Assembly (NCBI RefSeq): GCF_020405225.1
Contig: NZ_CP084477.1
Span: 1-57,942, forward strand
DNA from: Natrinema sp. DC36
GTDB taxonomy: Archaea > Halobacteriota > Halobacteria > Halobacteriales > Natrialbaceae
Direction: 5' to 3'
DNA: 57,942 bases
The notes under the pieces were generated by a model. It saw nothing but the letters and a program-made list of their open reading frames with translations, made no database searches and was not told the DNA's origin. A program made the position numbers and the translations under genes. Numbering within the stretch: position 1 is the stretch's first letter; each line of letters starts with the position of its first letter. Of this stretch, positions 22,263-30,353 are shown piece by piece.

Positions 22263-24242
22263 TCAGATCGACGGGACGTCGTCCGGCATCTCGTCGCCGT
22301 CCGGCATCGGGCCTTCTGGCAGACGATCGTGGAAGTTCGTGATCTCGATGTACGGATACTCGAGGCGGATGTTGTCGTAGTGGTAGCTGCCGTGACTCCC
22401 CGCGTTCACGAGCGACGACCACTCCGAGGCAGGGACGTCCACGTAGGCGTACAGCGAGTTCGATCCCTCCTCACGTTTGAAGGATAGGTACAGCTCGTTC
22501 TCGGAGTAATCAAACAGACCCTCGTCCAAATTCGAGCTGTTGAACTGAGTCTGCTCGAGCGGATCCTTGTTGACGAGGGCGGCCTGTACCTCGGCCCACT
22601 CTTTCTCCCCGATCTTGTTTTCCGGCGGTGGCTCGGCTGCGTTCGAGGGGAGGGAGGCTTCTTCCTCGCCACCCTCACCGCCCCCACCAGTGAACTGCGA
22701 CTCGAACTGCGCGAGCGGCATATCGCCGTACTCGTCGTCCCGGGTTGGGAGGCCGAGCTCCTCGAGGACCTGGTTGACCGTCGCGACGCCGGCCAGTCGC
22801 ATCGACCGGACCCGCTGCTCGGTCATCTGGGCCTCCTCCTTCGGTTGATCTGCCCCCCGGAGCTCGAACTCGATCGTCCAGTCCCGGATCCCGAACGCCT
22901 TCTGGTGGAGGATCTGGTAGAGCCGTTCGGCGAACTTGTACTGTTCTGGCTGGATCACCTCGAGGGCGAAGTCCCTGTCCTGTTGGTCGGAGTTCGACCG
23001 GTTCGAGGTACCCGTGTTCCCGATCTTGATCGGCGGGATCTCCAGCACCTTCGCGATCTCGTGTTCGTTCTTCTTCCGGAACTTCCGGAAGTCCATCTCC
23101 TCGGAGATCCCCTGCCCCAGCGGCTTGATCTCGATCTCGACATCGTTGCCATTCTCGGTTTTGAGGGCGTTGTCGTCGATGAACTTCTCGACCTCGAGGA
23201 TCACCGCCCGATGGGACTCCTCCCGGAGCCCGTTGAGCATCTGCCGGAGGTCCTTCCTGGACTCCTCGGAGAGCTCCCCGCCGGTCACCTTGATGACCAT
23301 CCGAGGGATGGTGTCGTTGTCGAAGAAGTCCCGGTTGTAGTCCTTCGCGGCCTCGTCCGCAGTGATCGTCCGGATGGCGCTCACCCAGTCCGGGACCCCG
23401 TAGTCATCGCCACCAGGGGACGGGTTAGTGACGAAGATCAGTTCGTTCGCCGGCCCGTTCTCGAGCTTCTGTGCAGACTCGGTGACGACGTCGCCGGTCT
23501 CCCGGTCGACGAAGATCGGCTCCTCGCTATCCTCGACGTTCTGATAGCGAACCTTTGGCGAGCCACCATCTCCCTCGGTGATCTGGATATCCAGCCCTCG
23601 ATAGCGGTCGCCGGCCTCACCGAAGTAGCGACGTCGACCGTCCCGGACCTGGACGTAGCCCCGACTGGCGAACTCGCCGACCTCGCCGTCGACGTAGCGC
23701 CCCTCCTCTGGGTGGCGGGGTTGATCGAACCGGCTCTGGGGTTTCCGGACGCGGACGGTCTTCGCGGGGACGTGTGCGAGGCCGACCGGTTTGCCCTCGA
23801 GGTCGGTCAGGATCTCGAGGCAACACCAGCCGATCAGGTGGTAGTCCTGGCGTGCGAGCTCGAGGACCTCCGACGGCGTCGTCGGTTCGGCCTTCTGCCG
23901 AGCCTTCGTCTGCCAGCGTGAGTCGAGTCCTCGCCAGAAGTCGCGGATCACTTCCTTCTCGAGATCGTCCGCCTCGTCTTCGTCGACGTCGGTGTGGGTG
24001 GCGATGCTGAACCCGTAGCCGACCTCGTAGCGAGCCTTCTTGCGGATCCCAGTCGAGAGCGTCTCGTTGAGCTCGTGGAAACTCGCCAGCCGGTACGGGT
24101 TGTACGGCGGCTTGATCCCGGCGCCGTGGGTCCGGATTCGCCGGTCGGAGAGTTGGGTACTGTTCTCCGCCTTCGAGAGCGGTGCCCCACCGCCGACGCC
24201 CGAGACTTTAACCGAAACCTCGCCCTCGTCTGCGCTACTCAT
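22263..24242 (-). CDS. Portal protein with C-terminal KTSC domain
   Basis: This 659-residue protein contains a portal core (HELNETLSTGIRKKARYEVGYGFSI, stem region NPSPGGDDYGVPDWVSAIRT, RNSDQQDRDFALEVIQPEQ) typical of dodecameric portals of the HK97/PBSX type. The last 90 residues form an extra domain (FNSSNLDEGLFDY...LYLSFKR...VPASEWSSLVNAGSHGSYHY) with the pattern of the small KTSC domain. The core forms the DNA channel and motor dock; the appended domain may face the capsid interior or terminase. The start overlaps the 50-residue gene upstream. Confidence 0.85.
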   Translation of the reverse strand: MSSADEGEVSVKVSGVGGGAPLSKAENSTQLSDRRIRTHGAGIKPPYNPYRLASFHELNETLSTGIRKKARYEVGYGFSIATHTDVDEDEADDLEKEVIRDFWRGLDSRWQTKARQKAEPTTPSEVLELARQDYHLIGWCCLEILTDLEGKPVGLAHVPAKTVRVRKPQSRFDQPRHPEEGRYVDGEVGEFASRGYVQVRDGRRRYFGEAGDRYRGLDIQITEGDGGSPKVRYQNVEDSEEPIFVDRETGDVVTESAQKLENGPANELIFVTNPSPGGDDYGVPDWVSAIRTITADEAAKDYNRDFFDNDTIPRMVIKVTGGELSEESRKDLRQMLNGLREESHRAVILEVEKFIDDNALKTENGNDVEIEIKPLGQGISEEMDFRKFRKKNEHEIAKVLEIPPIKIGNTGTSNRSNSDQQDRDFALEVIQPEQYKFAERLYQILHQKAFGIRDWTIEFELRGADQPKEEAQMTEQRVRSMRLAGVATVNQVLEELGLPTRDDEYGDMPLAQFESQFTGGGGEGGEEEASLPSNAAEPPPENKIGEKEWAEVQAALVNKDPLEQTQFNSSNLDEGLFDYSENELYLSFKREEGSNSLYAYVDVPASEWSSLVNAGSHGSYHYDNIRLEYPYIEITNFHDRLPEGPMPDGDEMPDDVPSI

Positions 24243-24387
24243 GCTGCGCAGTCACCTCGGTAGGGTCGCGACGGCGAGGGCCGTCATCGGTCATCTCGAC
24301 GAAAGACGTCCCGAAGACGAGTTCGTCGACGATACACCGGAGTCGGTCCTCCGTCGGAAGGTCGTCAGGATACGTGTTTGAAGTCAT
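24235..24387 (-). CDS. 50-residue protein between terminase and portal
   Basis: This small gene (MTSNTYPDDLPTEDRLRCIVDE...) starts within the terminase stop (ATGA) and overlaps the portal start by 8 bases, which strongly suggests translation. It is acidic, with a single helix-like centre. Function unknown; it may adjust portal-terminase contact. Confidence 0.65.
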   Translation of the reverse strand: MTSNTYPDDLPTEDRLRCIVDELVFGTSFVEMTDDGPRRRDPTEVTAQHE

Positions 24388-25961
24388 AGGTATGAAACAC
24401 CGGTCGACTCAGAACTCGAGTGTTGGGTCGACGCCGTCTGCCGGGTGATCGCCCCCGCTGCGTGGCAGGCCAGGCCGATCGACCAGAACGACTCACCGTG
24501 GCCCTCGCCCGTCTCGACGGCGTCGAGATCGTTCGTGACGATCTTCAGCTGGCGGTTCTGCCGACCATCGGGAAGCAGTTTGATGCGACCGGTCGACGCG
24601 TGGACGTCGAACGAGCTCGCTACCTCCTGGTTGGTCGGCCGGTTGAGGCTGATCGGCACCATCTCCGGTGGGAGCATCCCCATCTCGTCGAGGCCTTCGT
24701 ACTCGCCTCGAGTGTTGTCGTAGGGCAGCGAGCGGATGTTGAAGTAGTCGACCGCCCGCTGGCAGTACTCGACCTGCCGCCGGTAGTCCCAGCCGTCCAT
24801 CCACTTCGAGTGGACCTGGAAGAGGTGGCCCGCTGGCGACCGGACGATCTGGTCGTCGCCCACCCGGATCTCTCGATCGGTGATCGCGAACACTGCCAGG
24901 TGCGCCGGGTGGCGCTTCTTCCCGATGTCCAGCCCGGCGACGCAGCCGTTGATCGACCATTCATCGGACTGGGCGACCCAGCGATCGTCCAGGCCACGCT
25001 CGCCGTAGTCCTCGAGGCCGGCCGACGTCATCGCGGCGATGTCCTCATCTCGGAAGTAGCCGATCTCGCTCGAGCGCGGCGACACCTGGTACTCCTGATT
25101 GAACGACTTGTCGCCGAGCTTGTGCTTCAGCCCGATCAGGTCGTCGAACGTCTTCCACTCCGGCCAGAGTACGTTCTCGCGATCGTAGTCTTGGATCGCC
25201 GGCTCCTCGAGGCGATCGAAGTCCGCGAGCAGCGCATCGTCGAACGTGAAGTCCTCCTCCGTCTGGGGAGTCGTACTGACGTGAAGCTCGGCGACCTCGC
25301 CCGACGGGATCGACATGATCGCGTCCTTGAAGATGCGGTTGATCTTCAGCACGCGGCCGGGGTCGAGCCCGGCGTCCTGCTTGTTGTCGTCCTGGAACGG
25401 GTCGTCGACGATGACGATGTCCGAGTGCTTCCCGCGGACCATCTGCTGGACGCTCGCCGGCGAGATCGAGACGACGTGGTCGCCGCCCCAGGTGTATGCG
25501 CCACGGCTTTCGGCCTGTGGTTTCTTGTCGATTACCGGCTCGAACCACGGGTTCCGGTCGATCAGGGGTTTGATCCCGTCCGTGTTCTCGGCGCCGATGT
25601 GATACCGCGCCATCGGCTGGTTGAACGAGAAGTAGAGGATCTCGAGGTCCGCCGGACCGGTCGCCCACTCGCAGTCTGGGTCCGCGTCGAAGCGGTTGCG
25701 CCAGACCCACCAGGTGACGTAGGCGTAGTTGCCCGTGCTCTTAAAGTGGTCTCGAGGGCCGACCACCACAGTCCGATCGTTCTCTTGGAAGGTGCGACAG
25801 CGTCGTGCCGGCCACTCACCCCGGACGAACTCCTCGAACGACTCCGAGAAGATGAGGTCGACGTACGCCGGGAACGATTCGTACGTGGCGCGATAGATGC
25901 CGGCGCGCTGTTCCGGATCGATCGCAGCCATCGACTGGTCGGACGTCTCTGCAGAGCTCAC
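24384..25961 (-). CDS. terL: Terminase large subunit (packaging ATPase/nuclease)
   Basis: This 525-residue motor pumps DNA into proheads and cuts it. The Walker A variant GPRDHFKST is at residues 68-76; the Walker B strand DIVIVDD ends at about 187. The C-terminal RNase-H-like nuclease starts at CVAGLDIGKK, with further acidic residues near YDNTRGEYEGL. Length and domain order match TerL. The start overlaps the small terminase stop by 4 bases. Confidence 0.92.
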   Translation of the reverse strand: MSSAETSDQSMAAIDPEQRAGIYRATYESFPAYVDLIFSESFEEFVRGEWPARRCRTFQENDRTVVVGPRDHFKSTGNYAYVTWWVWRNRFDADPDCEWATGPADLEILYFSFNQPMARYHIGAENTDGIKPLIDRNPWFEPVIDKKPQAESRGAYTWGGDHVVSISPASVQQMVRGKHSDIVIVDDPFQDDNKQDAGLDPGRVLKINRIFKDAIMSIPSGEVAELHVSTTPQTEEDFTFDDALLADFDRLEEPAIQDYDRENVLWPEWKTFDDLIGLKHKLGDKSFNQEYQVSPRSSEIGYFRDEDIAAMTSAGLEDYGERGLDDRWVAQSDEWSINGCVAGLDIGKKRHPAHLAVFAITDREIRVGDDQIVRSPAGHLFQVHSKWMDGWDYRRQVEYCQRAVDYFNIRSLPYDNTRGEYEGLDEMGMLPPEMVPISLNRPTNQEVASSFDVHASTGRIKLLPDGRQNRQLKIVTNDLDAVETGEGHGESFWSIGLACHAAGAITRQTASTQHSSSESTGVSYL

Positions 25962-26557
25962 GACTCGCCACCTCCCTCGAGGTTCGACTCGGCTGCGGTG
26001 GCGATCGCGTCGGCGACGTGGTCAGGGACTGTGAGTTCGGCCTCGACCTCGCCGCTGTGGTTCATGTTGATTTCGTCCGGGTTCTCGACGATGTTGAACT
26101 TCGAGAGCGTCTCGAGGCCGGCCTTGTACAGCGCGGCGTCGCTCGAGTGTTCACCGAGCATCATCAGCCGCGTCGCGAAGTGCGTCAGGATCGTGTCCGC
26201 ATCCTCGTCATCGTCGAGCGCCGTCACGACCTCGTCGTAGACGTCTCGCTGGCGAGGCGAGAGCTTGCTCTTGAAGTACTCCGACGTCTGCCCCGCTTTG
26301 AAGTTCGGATTGGATTCACCCCACTGCTCTCCCGTGACTGGGTGCTTTTGGCACGGACCGACTGATCGGTCCTCACCCCAGCCGGCTGCGAGGAGGCAGT
26401 AGTCGTACTCGTCGCGTTCGCGGCCGTGACTCGTCGGTGTCGTTCGATCCGACTTTGTCGCCCCGCAGATCCGGTGCTCCTTTTCGGGATGGACCGGGTG
26501 GCCATCCTCATCTCGAGGTGGCTCGTCGGAAATTTCGTAGTTCTCGTCGTCTGTCAT
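25958..26557 (-). CDS. terS: Terminase small subunit
   Basis: This 199-residue protein lies immediately upstream of terL. The first half holds a zinc-knuckle-like sequence (CGATKSDRT...CLLAAGWGEDRSVGPCQKH), followed by a helical oligomerisation region (SPRQRDVYDEVVTALDDDED...THFATRLMML) and a C-terminal helix. It should recognise viral DNA and recruit TerL. The AGWG...GPCxxH motif recurs in the head protein at 18122-18658. Confidence 0.8.
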   Translation of the reverse strand: MTDDENYEISDEPPRDEDGHPVHPEKEHRICGATKSDRTTPTSHGRERDEYDYCLLAAGWGEDRSVGPCQKHPVTGEQWGESNPNFKAGQTSEYFKSKLSPRQRDVYDEVVTALDDDEDADTILTHFATRLMMLGEHSSDAALYKAGLETLSKFNIVENPDEINMNHSGEVEAELTVPDHVADAIATAAESNLEGGGES

Positions 26558-26593
26558 TGGTGGTCTCGAAAAACGGTGACTGTCACCGGTGGT

Positions 26594-26875
26594 TTAGCGC
26601 GGCGGGCCCGTCCGGCTAGGGCCTCGAGGCCCGCGCCGTTTGAGGCCGTTCGGTGTCTTCGGCGTGTCGACGTCGTCGCGACGATCGTGCTCGCTCCCGA
26701 GGTGGCACTTCCGACAGCGCTTCCGGAGGTTCGCCGGGTGGCCGTTCCTATCGTTCTCGTCGCGATGGTGGACGTCGACGCGGTCGGCGGTGTCAAACGA
26801 GCGGCCACAGCCAGGACAGCGTCGGCCACCACGTTCTCGATGCGTTCGTTCCCGGTGTCGGTCTCGAGAAGTCAT
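26594..26875 (-). CDS. Small HNH nuclease of the packaging region
   Basis: This 93-residue HNH protein (CPGCGRSF, DVHHRDEN, NLRKRCRKCH) resembles the compact HNH proteins next to terminases in many tailed phages, where they assist DNA cleavage at packaging. The ATG at 26875 overlaps the previous stop by 4 bases. The basic C-terminus suggests nucleic acid contact. This is distinct from the homing-type HNH genes elsewhere. Confidence 0.8.
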   Translation of the reverse strand: MTSRDRHRERTHRERGGRRCPGCGRSFDTADRVDVHHRDENDRNGHPANLRKRCRKCHLGSEHDRRDDVDTPKTPNGLKRRGPRGPSRTGPPR

Positions 26876-27075
26876 GGCCGTTCGGTCAGGAGCGTTCGCG
26901 TGCACTCCGGGCAGAGCGTGATCAGGTCGCCGCGCTCGTACTCGTGTTGCCGGAGGAGGTCGCCGTACTGGGACTGGCCGTACCAGTGTTCGTTGAACTC
27001 CGCGGTAAGCGCTGGGCGACCGCTATAGATCGTCTCGGGGTTACAGAACCCGTCACAGTTGTACTGGTAGGTCAT
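26872..27075 (-). CDS. Zinc-ribbon-like small protein
   Basis: This 67-residue protein has CDGFC near the start and CPEC near the end, a plausible split zinc site, with a central helix (LTAEFNEHWYGQSQYGDLLRQ). It overlaps both neighbours by 4 bases. Function unknown. Confidence 0.65.
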   Translation of the reverse strand: MTYQYNCDGFCNPETIYSGRPALTAEFNEHWYGQSQYGDLLRQHEYERGDLITLCPECTRTLLTERP

Positions 27076-27458
27076 GGGATCCCCCTGAGTGGCGGGAGGT
27101 CCTCGAGGTCCTCGAGATCACGCTCGACCCGGATCGGTACCGGCGCGGCGCCGAAGAGCCAGGCCGACTCGGTCCCGCAGTACTCGCAGCGGTAGCCGTA
27201 GACGTCTACCTGGCGGTCACAACAGATCGTTCCCTGGCTGAAGAGTTCTGCGGGGCAGCCGGGACAGCAGAGCCCGGTCGACTGCTCGTGTGGGATCAGG
27301 GTCTCCCCGCAGCGATCGCAGCCGTTCGCCTGGGCATCCTCGAGGAAGCGATCGGGGACGAGGGTATCACGTTTGCAGCCGAAACAGCGGAAACGGTGGT
27401 ATGTCTCGGTGCTGCAGAACGCGACGAGTCGGTTCAGAAGTGTTCGTTCGAATTGCAT
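27072..27458 (-). CDS. Multi-zinc-ribbon protein
   Basis: This 128-residue protein contains four cysteine-pair sites (CFGCK, CDRCG, CCPGC, CEYCG), suggesting two or more zinc ribbons, and a short acidic linker near the end. It is co-translated with the preceding gene. It probably mediates protein or nucleic acid contacts; no family is recognised. Confidence 0.65.
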   Translation of the reverse strand: MQFERTLLNRLVAFCSTETYHRFRCFGCKRDTLVPDRFLEDAQANGCDRCGETLIPHEQSTGLCCPGCPAELFSQGTICCDRQVDVYGYRCEYCGTESAWLFGAAPVPIRVERDLEDLEDLPPLRGIP

Positions 27459-27471
27459 GGAAAAGTCACGG

Positions 27472-27606
27472 TCACCGCCAGTACTTGAGTTCCAACGCGT
27501 TCCGCATCCGGAGCCAGCTGCCCTCGAGGCCGTCCCAGTAGATGAGACAGCCGCCCTCCTCGATCACTTTGATGTCTTCTCCGCGCTCGAGAGCGTCGTC
27601 GGGCAT
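27472..27606 (-). CDS. 44-residue small protein
   Basis: A short gene (MPDDALERGEDIKVIEEGGC...) that ends in LELKYWR. It overlaps the end of the next upstream gene (27610) closely and has haloarchaeal codon use. Function unknown. Confidence 0.55.
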   Translation of the reverse strand: MPDDALERGEDIKVIEEGGCLIYWDGLEGSWLRMRNALELKYWR

Positions 27607-27609
27607 GGC

Positions 27610-27816
27610 TCAGTCACTCTCGCCACCGTCAGCTTCGGAGGGATCGACGTCGTCGCCGTCCTGGACGGACTCGGCGTATGCCGGACTGATGCCGGCCTTC
27701 CGATAGATGATTGCAAGAGCGAGTTTCGCGAGGTCTGCTCCGGGGAGCAGCGCTAACGCGATCGCTGCGCCCGTGATGGTTGCGAGTTCAGCGAGCGTGA
27801 GTGTCAGTTGAGGCAT
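27610..27816 (-). CDS. Small membrane protein, possible holin-like
   Basis: This 68-residue protein has one hydrophobic segment (LAELATITGAAIALALLPGADLAKLALAII) and an acidic tail. It is one of several membrane microproteins near the packaging genes; a lysis or membrane role is possible but not demonstrated. Confidence 0.55.
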   Translation of the reverse strand: MPQLTLTLAELATITGAAIALALLPGADLAKLALAIIYRKAGISPAYAESVQDGDDVDPSEADGGESD

Positions 27817-27822
27817 TCGAGA

Positions 27823-27963
27823 TCACTCCTTGGGATAGTGTCGGTAGCCCTCGAGGCGACCGACTGCCTCGAGCTGGCCAGCCACGTAGACGATCAGCGC
27901 GCAGCGACGGCACCACTGGATCTCACCGTCTTCGTGGTCGTCGCATTTCGGACAGTAGGCCAT
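27823..27963 (-). CDS. 46-residue zinc-ribbon protein
   Basis: The real start is taken as ATG 27963 (MAYCPKCDDHEDGEIQWCRRC), which overlaps the upstream stop (TGATG). Two CxxC pairs 14 residues apart form a classic zinc ribbon. Function unknown. Confidence 0.7.
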   Translation of the reverse strand: MAYCPKCDDHEDGEIQWCRRCALIVYVAGQLEAVGRLEGYRHYPKE

Positions 27964-28109
27964 CAGTCTGTCACTCCGTACGGGGTATGGCGGCGTTCGA
28001 GGATACGGTTGCAGGGACCGCACACCGGGTTCCCGTTGGAATCCCGGAACGGATCCCACGGTTGTTCCCCCTTGCAGTCCTCTGCGATCCGTCTCGAACA
28101 CTCGAACAT
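27963..28109 (-). CDS. 48-residue cysteine-rich protein
   Basis: A small gene (MFECSRRIAEDCKGEQPWDP...) with four cysteines (C4, C12, then CGPC) that could hold one zinc ion, and a RILERRHTPYG tail as in HNH-like minimal folds. It ends inside the next start codon. Function unknown. Confidence 0.6.
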   Translation of the reverse strand: MFECSRRIAEDCKGEQPWDPFRDSNGNPVCGPCNRILERRHTPYGVTD

Positions 28110-28111
28110 GG

Positions 28112-28405
28112 TCAGGCAGGGACCTCGCAGGTCGGTGTGTTGCGACCGAGGCCGTACCAGATGGCGATCCCCAGGGCGGCGAAGAGTCCGTTTCCGATCA
28201 ACCCCAGGAAGACGACTGTTGCTGACTGACCGGCGAGTACCAGGGCGGACGACGCCATCATCAGCGCGACGCCGATCAGGAACAGGCTCGAGACCAGTGC
28301 TGGATGGACGTGATCACGCCGCCAGAACTGGAAGTAGATTGCGGCAGACATCCAGATGACGCCGGCGAACGCCCCCAGCGTGTCGACGAGTTGAGTGTCA
28401 ATCAT
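28112..28405 (-). CDS. Three-span membrane protein
   Basis: This 97-residue protein has about three membrane segments (GAFAGVIWMSAAIYFQFW, LVSSLFLIGVALMMASSALVLAG, VVFLGLIGNGLFAALGIAIWYG). The ATG at 28405 overlaps the upstream stop. With the adjacent two-span protein it may form a lysis or transport pair; holin function is a hypothesis. Confidence 0.65.
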   Translation of the reverse strand: MIDTQLVDTLGAFAGVIWMSAAIYFQFWRRDHVHPALVSSLFLIGVALMMASSALVLAGQSATVVFLGLIGNGLFAALGIAIWYGLGRNTPTCEVPA

Positions 28406-28697
28406 CCCCATCTCCCTCATTAGGCCCCTCGCTGTGGTGCTGGTCGTCGGTTCCGGGGTTGGGACGGTCGGCCCAGGATAGCTTGAGTGGGATCTGGTCC
28501 CACGAGATCGGAAACGACGAGAGCTGATCCCTTGCGATATCGACGCCGAGCAGCGCCGAGATCATGCTGATCAAGAGAGCTTTGTCCTCGAGGGTGAACG
28601 TTACTCCCGGGTGGATCGTGTCGACCACAATCAGGGCAAGCAGCGTGAGGACTGTTGCGAAGCCTGCCAGTGGTCGGATGCGTCTTTTGAGCGTCAT
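28398..28697 (-). CDS. Two-span membrane protein
   Basis: This 99-residue protein has two hydrophobic segments (AGFATVLTLLALIVVD and KALLISMISALLGVDIA) and a charged, disordered C-terminus, the general topology of small phage holins. It abuts the 192-residue gene upstream. Confidence 0.6.
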   Translation of the reverse strand: MTLKRRIRPLAGFATVLTLLALIVVDTIHPGVTFTLEDKALLISMISALLGVDIARDQLSSFPISWDQIPLKLSWADRPNPGTDDQHHSEGPNEGDGDD

Positions 28698-29276
28698 TCA
28701 TGGCTCTGGTGGGGACTCGAGGGTGATGCCCAGCTTTGCGGCGATGTGTTCGCGTCCCGTCTGAATGTCCAGCGTCTCACCGCGGTAGTGGCGTTCGGCG
28801 AGATCTGGACGCCAGGAGTTGAACTCGTTGTGTCCGGTGACGATCGTGCCGCCGCCCGGCGCCGGGAACAGCGTCGCGTGATCCTGGCGCTCGCGGAGCC
28901 ATTCCGGTGCCCCGGGGAACAGCCTTGGGCCTCGGTGGAGTGCGTAGGAGCCAACCTCCGTGTTGCCGTTCCAGTCTGTCTTGAGGCCAGCGAGTGGTTC
29001 AACGACGAATCCAGCGGCCTCGAGATTTTCGATAACTGCCTCTGGTTCCGCCTCGAGTGTCGCGATGTGCTCCTTTTCGGAGACCTCGTACGTCGCGTAG
29101 AAGTCCTCTCCAAGGGAGCGTTTTGCTATCGTGTGGGCCAACGGGATGAACACGCGCCGGAGCGGCTGCCACGGGACCTCTCGGAACTGCGGCCCGTAGT
29201 AGTACCGTGCGATGCCGATCGCCACGATCGCGGCGCCGGCGATCTCGTAGATGTGGTTTGTGAGTGGGTCGAGCAT
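28698..29276 (-). CDS. Membrane-anchored protein, unknown
   Basis: This 192-residue protein has one N-terminal membrane anchor (IYEIAGAAIVAIGIARYYYG) and a soluble domain with VSEKEHIATLEAEPEAVIENL and a C-terminal TGREHIAAKLGITLE. No enzyme motif is visible. It is first in a three-gene membrane protein group, preceded by a CGCCCC/GGGGCG hairpin (near 29330). Confidence 0.6.
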   Translation of the reverse strand: MLDPLTNHIYEIAGAAIVAIGIARYYYGPQFREVPWQPLRRVFIPLAHTIAKRSLGEDFYATYEVSEKEHIATLEAEPEAVIENLEAAGFVVEPLAGLKTDWNGNTEVGSYALHRGPRLFPGAPEWLRERQDHATLFPAPGGGTIVTGHNEFNSWRPDLAERHYRGETLDIQTGREHIAAKLGITLESPPEP

Positions 29277-29985
29277 GGGTCTGGTCTGAAAATCTGCAGG
29301 TCTACTGCGTACTGAAATATGGACGCCGCCCCGGGAAGGGGCGACTCGAAATGGAACGGGCTGGCTGAGGATCTCGTTTCGCGGCCGCAGGTCGCTCGAG
29401 AGGTGTCCTCGCTTTCGCGTGGAGTCTCAAGCGAGCCGACGGATCCCGAGTTGTCCCCGGGGCACCGCCGGCCTACCCTCACCGCGGGCTCGTCGCGCTC
29501 CTGGCGCACCACGTGTCGCGTGGACGTCATCCAATCGCGGGAGACAGGTTTTGGTAACCGACTTACCGAGAGATGCTGAGTTCGATCTACGGAACGTTTG
29601 AAGCGTTCTCCTGTGCCGTTCGCAATCACAGTCTGTAGCCAGCCCTTGAGCGACGACGAGAGACTATCTGACTGCCTCTACATGAGTAGGACAGCCTCAC
29701 TGAACCTCAGTCGCGGGGCTCGAGCGCCACTCGAGACCAGCTGCAACACGCAGCTGCCGGCAGTTCGTAACGCTGCCGGACGACGACGTCATCGGATGGC
29801 CCTCGAGGGAGTCGAACCCTGACCACGCGATCGTGGCCCACCAGAGCGTCGGGTTGGTACTGAAAGGGTAGGGGTGGGAAGAGACGCAGGACTCTAGATG
29901 GTGTCTGTGGCGAGCGAGTCGATAAGATCCCTCGAGCATACCTCTCGAAGAGGGTGCACGCCCAGAATGGGAGAGGCAGCGGCCG
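29277..29985. other. Gene-free region with tandem hairpins and a tRNA-like 3' segment
   Basis: No supportable gene lies in these 709 bases. Perfect hairpins CAGCTGC/GCAGCTG (29738-29756) and CCGGCAG/CTGCCGG (29757-29779) are back to back. At 29797-29845, minus strand, a segment resembles the 3' half of a tRNA: AGGG-TTCGACT-CCCT arm, then GAGGGCCA, with a CCACG-ATCG-CGTGG stem before it. The 5' half is absent. This is what an attP for a tRNA-targeting integrase looks like, but no host sequence is available to test it. Confidence 0.45.
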
Positions 29986-30345
29986 TCATCGGGGATCGGT
30001 CGCGATGAACTCGCGGATGTCCGCGATCTGGGTCGTCGACCAGCGGCCTGAGCGCTGGGCCGCATCGGTGTTGATCGAGATCGGGTAGCCCGTGATCACT
30101 TCACGGTCGTCGATATCGATGACCAAGCGATAGGTGACGCCACCGAACGTCTCCCGAAACCAGGCGATCCCAGGATCTGCTTCGTAGACGTCCCCTGCCT
30201 CGATGCAGCCCCGAACGATCTCGTCGTCCAGGTGCCGTGGTGGGCGGTCGTCTTCGTACCGGTCGTGGAAGCGCTCGGGGAAATGTATCGACGGCCGGTA
30301 CGCCGACGGCTCCCGAGGCGGTGCGGACTGGGCATCGGTAGACAT
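29986..30345 (-). CDS. DUF4258/toxin-like small protein
   Basis: This 119-residue protein has the layout of RelE/BrnT-like or DUF4258 domains: FPERFHDRYEDDRP, then a helix, then strands (GDVYEADPGIAWFRETFGGVTYRLVIDI) and the motif REVITGYPI. The assignment is by pattern only. It lies 8 bases downstream of a zinc protein gene rather than an obvious antitoxin, so a toxin role is uncertain. Confidence 0.5.
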   Translation of the reverse strand: MSTDAQSAPPREPSAYRPSIHFPERFHDRYEDDRPPRHLDDEIVRGCIEAGDVYEADPGIAWFRETFGGVTYRLVIDIDDREVITGYPISINTDAAQRSGRWSTTQIADIREFIATDPR

Positions 30346-30353
30346 GGTCGAAG

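Noticed and set aside
18817-22380. Open frame of 1187 codons on the plus strand
   Set aside because: It runs antisense through capsid, protease and portal genes. GC-rich codon bias keeps the opposite frame open; the translation is low in sense and has no domain pattern.
24420-26240. 606-codon plus-strand frame
   Set aside because: Antisense to both terminase genes, which have clear motifs and overlapping starts.
29319-29579. 86-codon plus-strand gene
   Set aside because: Composition and codon pattern look non-coding and no start context or neighbours support it.
29790-29870. Functional tRNA gene
   Set aside because: The 5' acceptor strand and D-arm are missing and the anticodon-like loop is the wrong size; kept as an att-site candidate instead.
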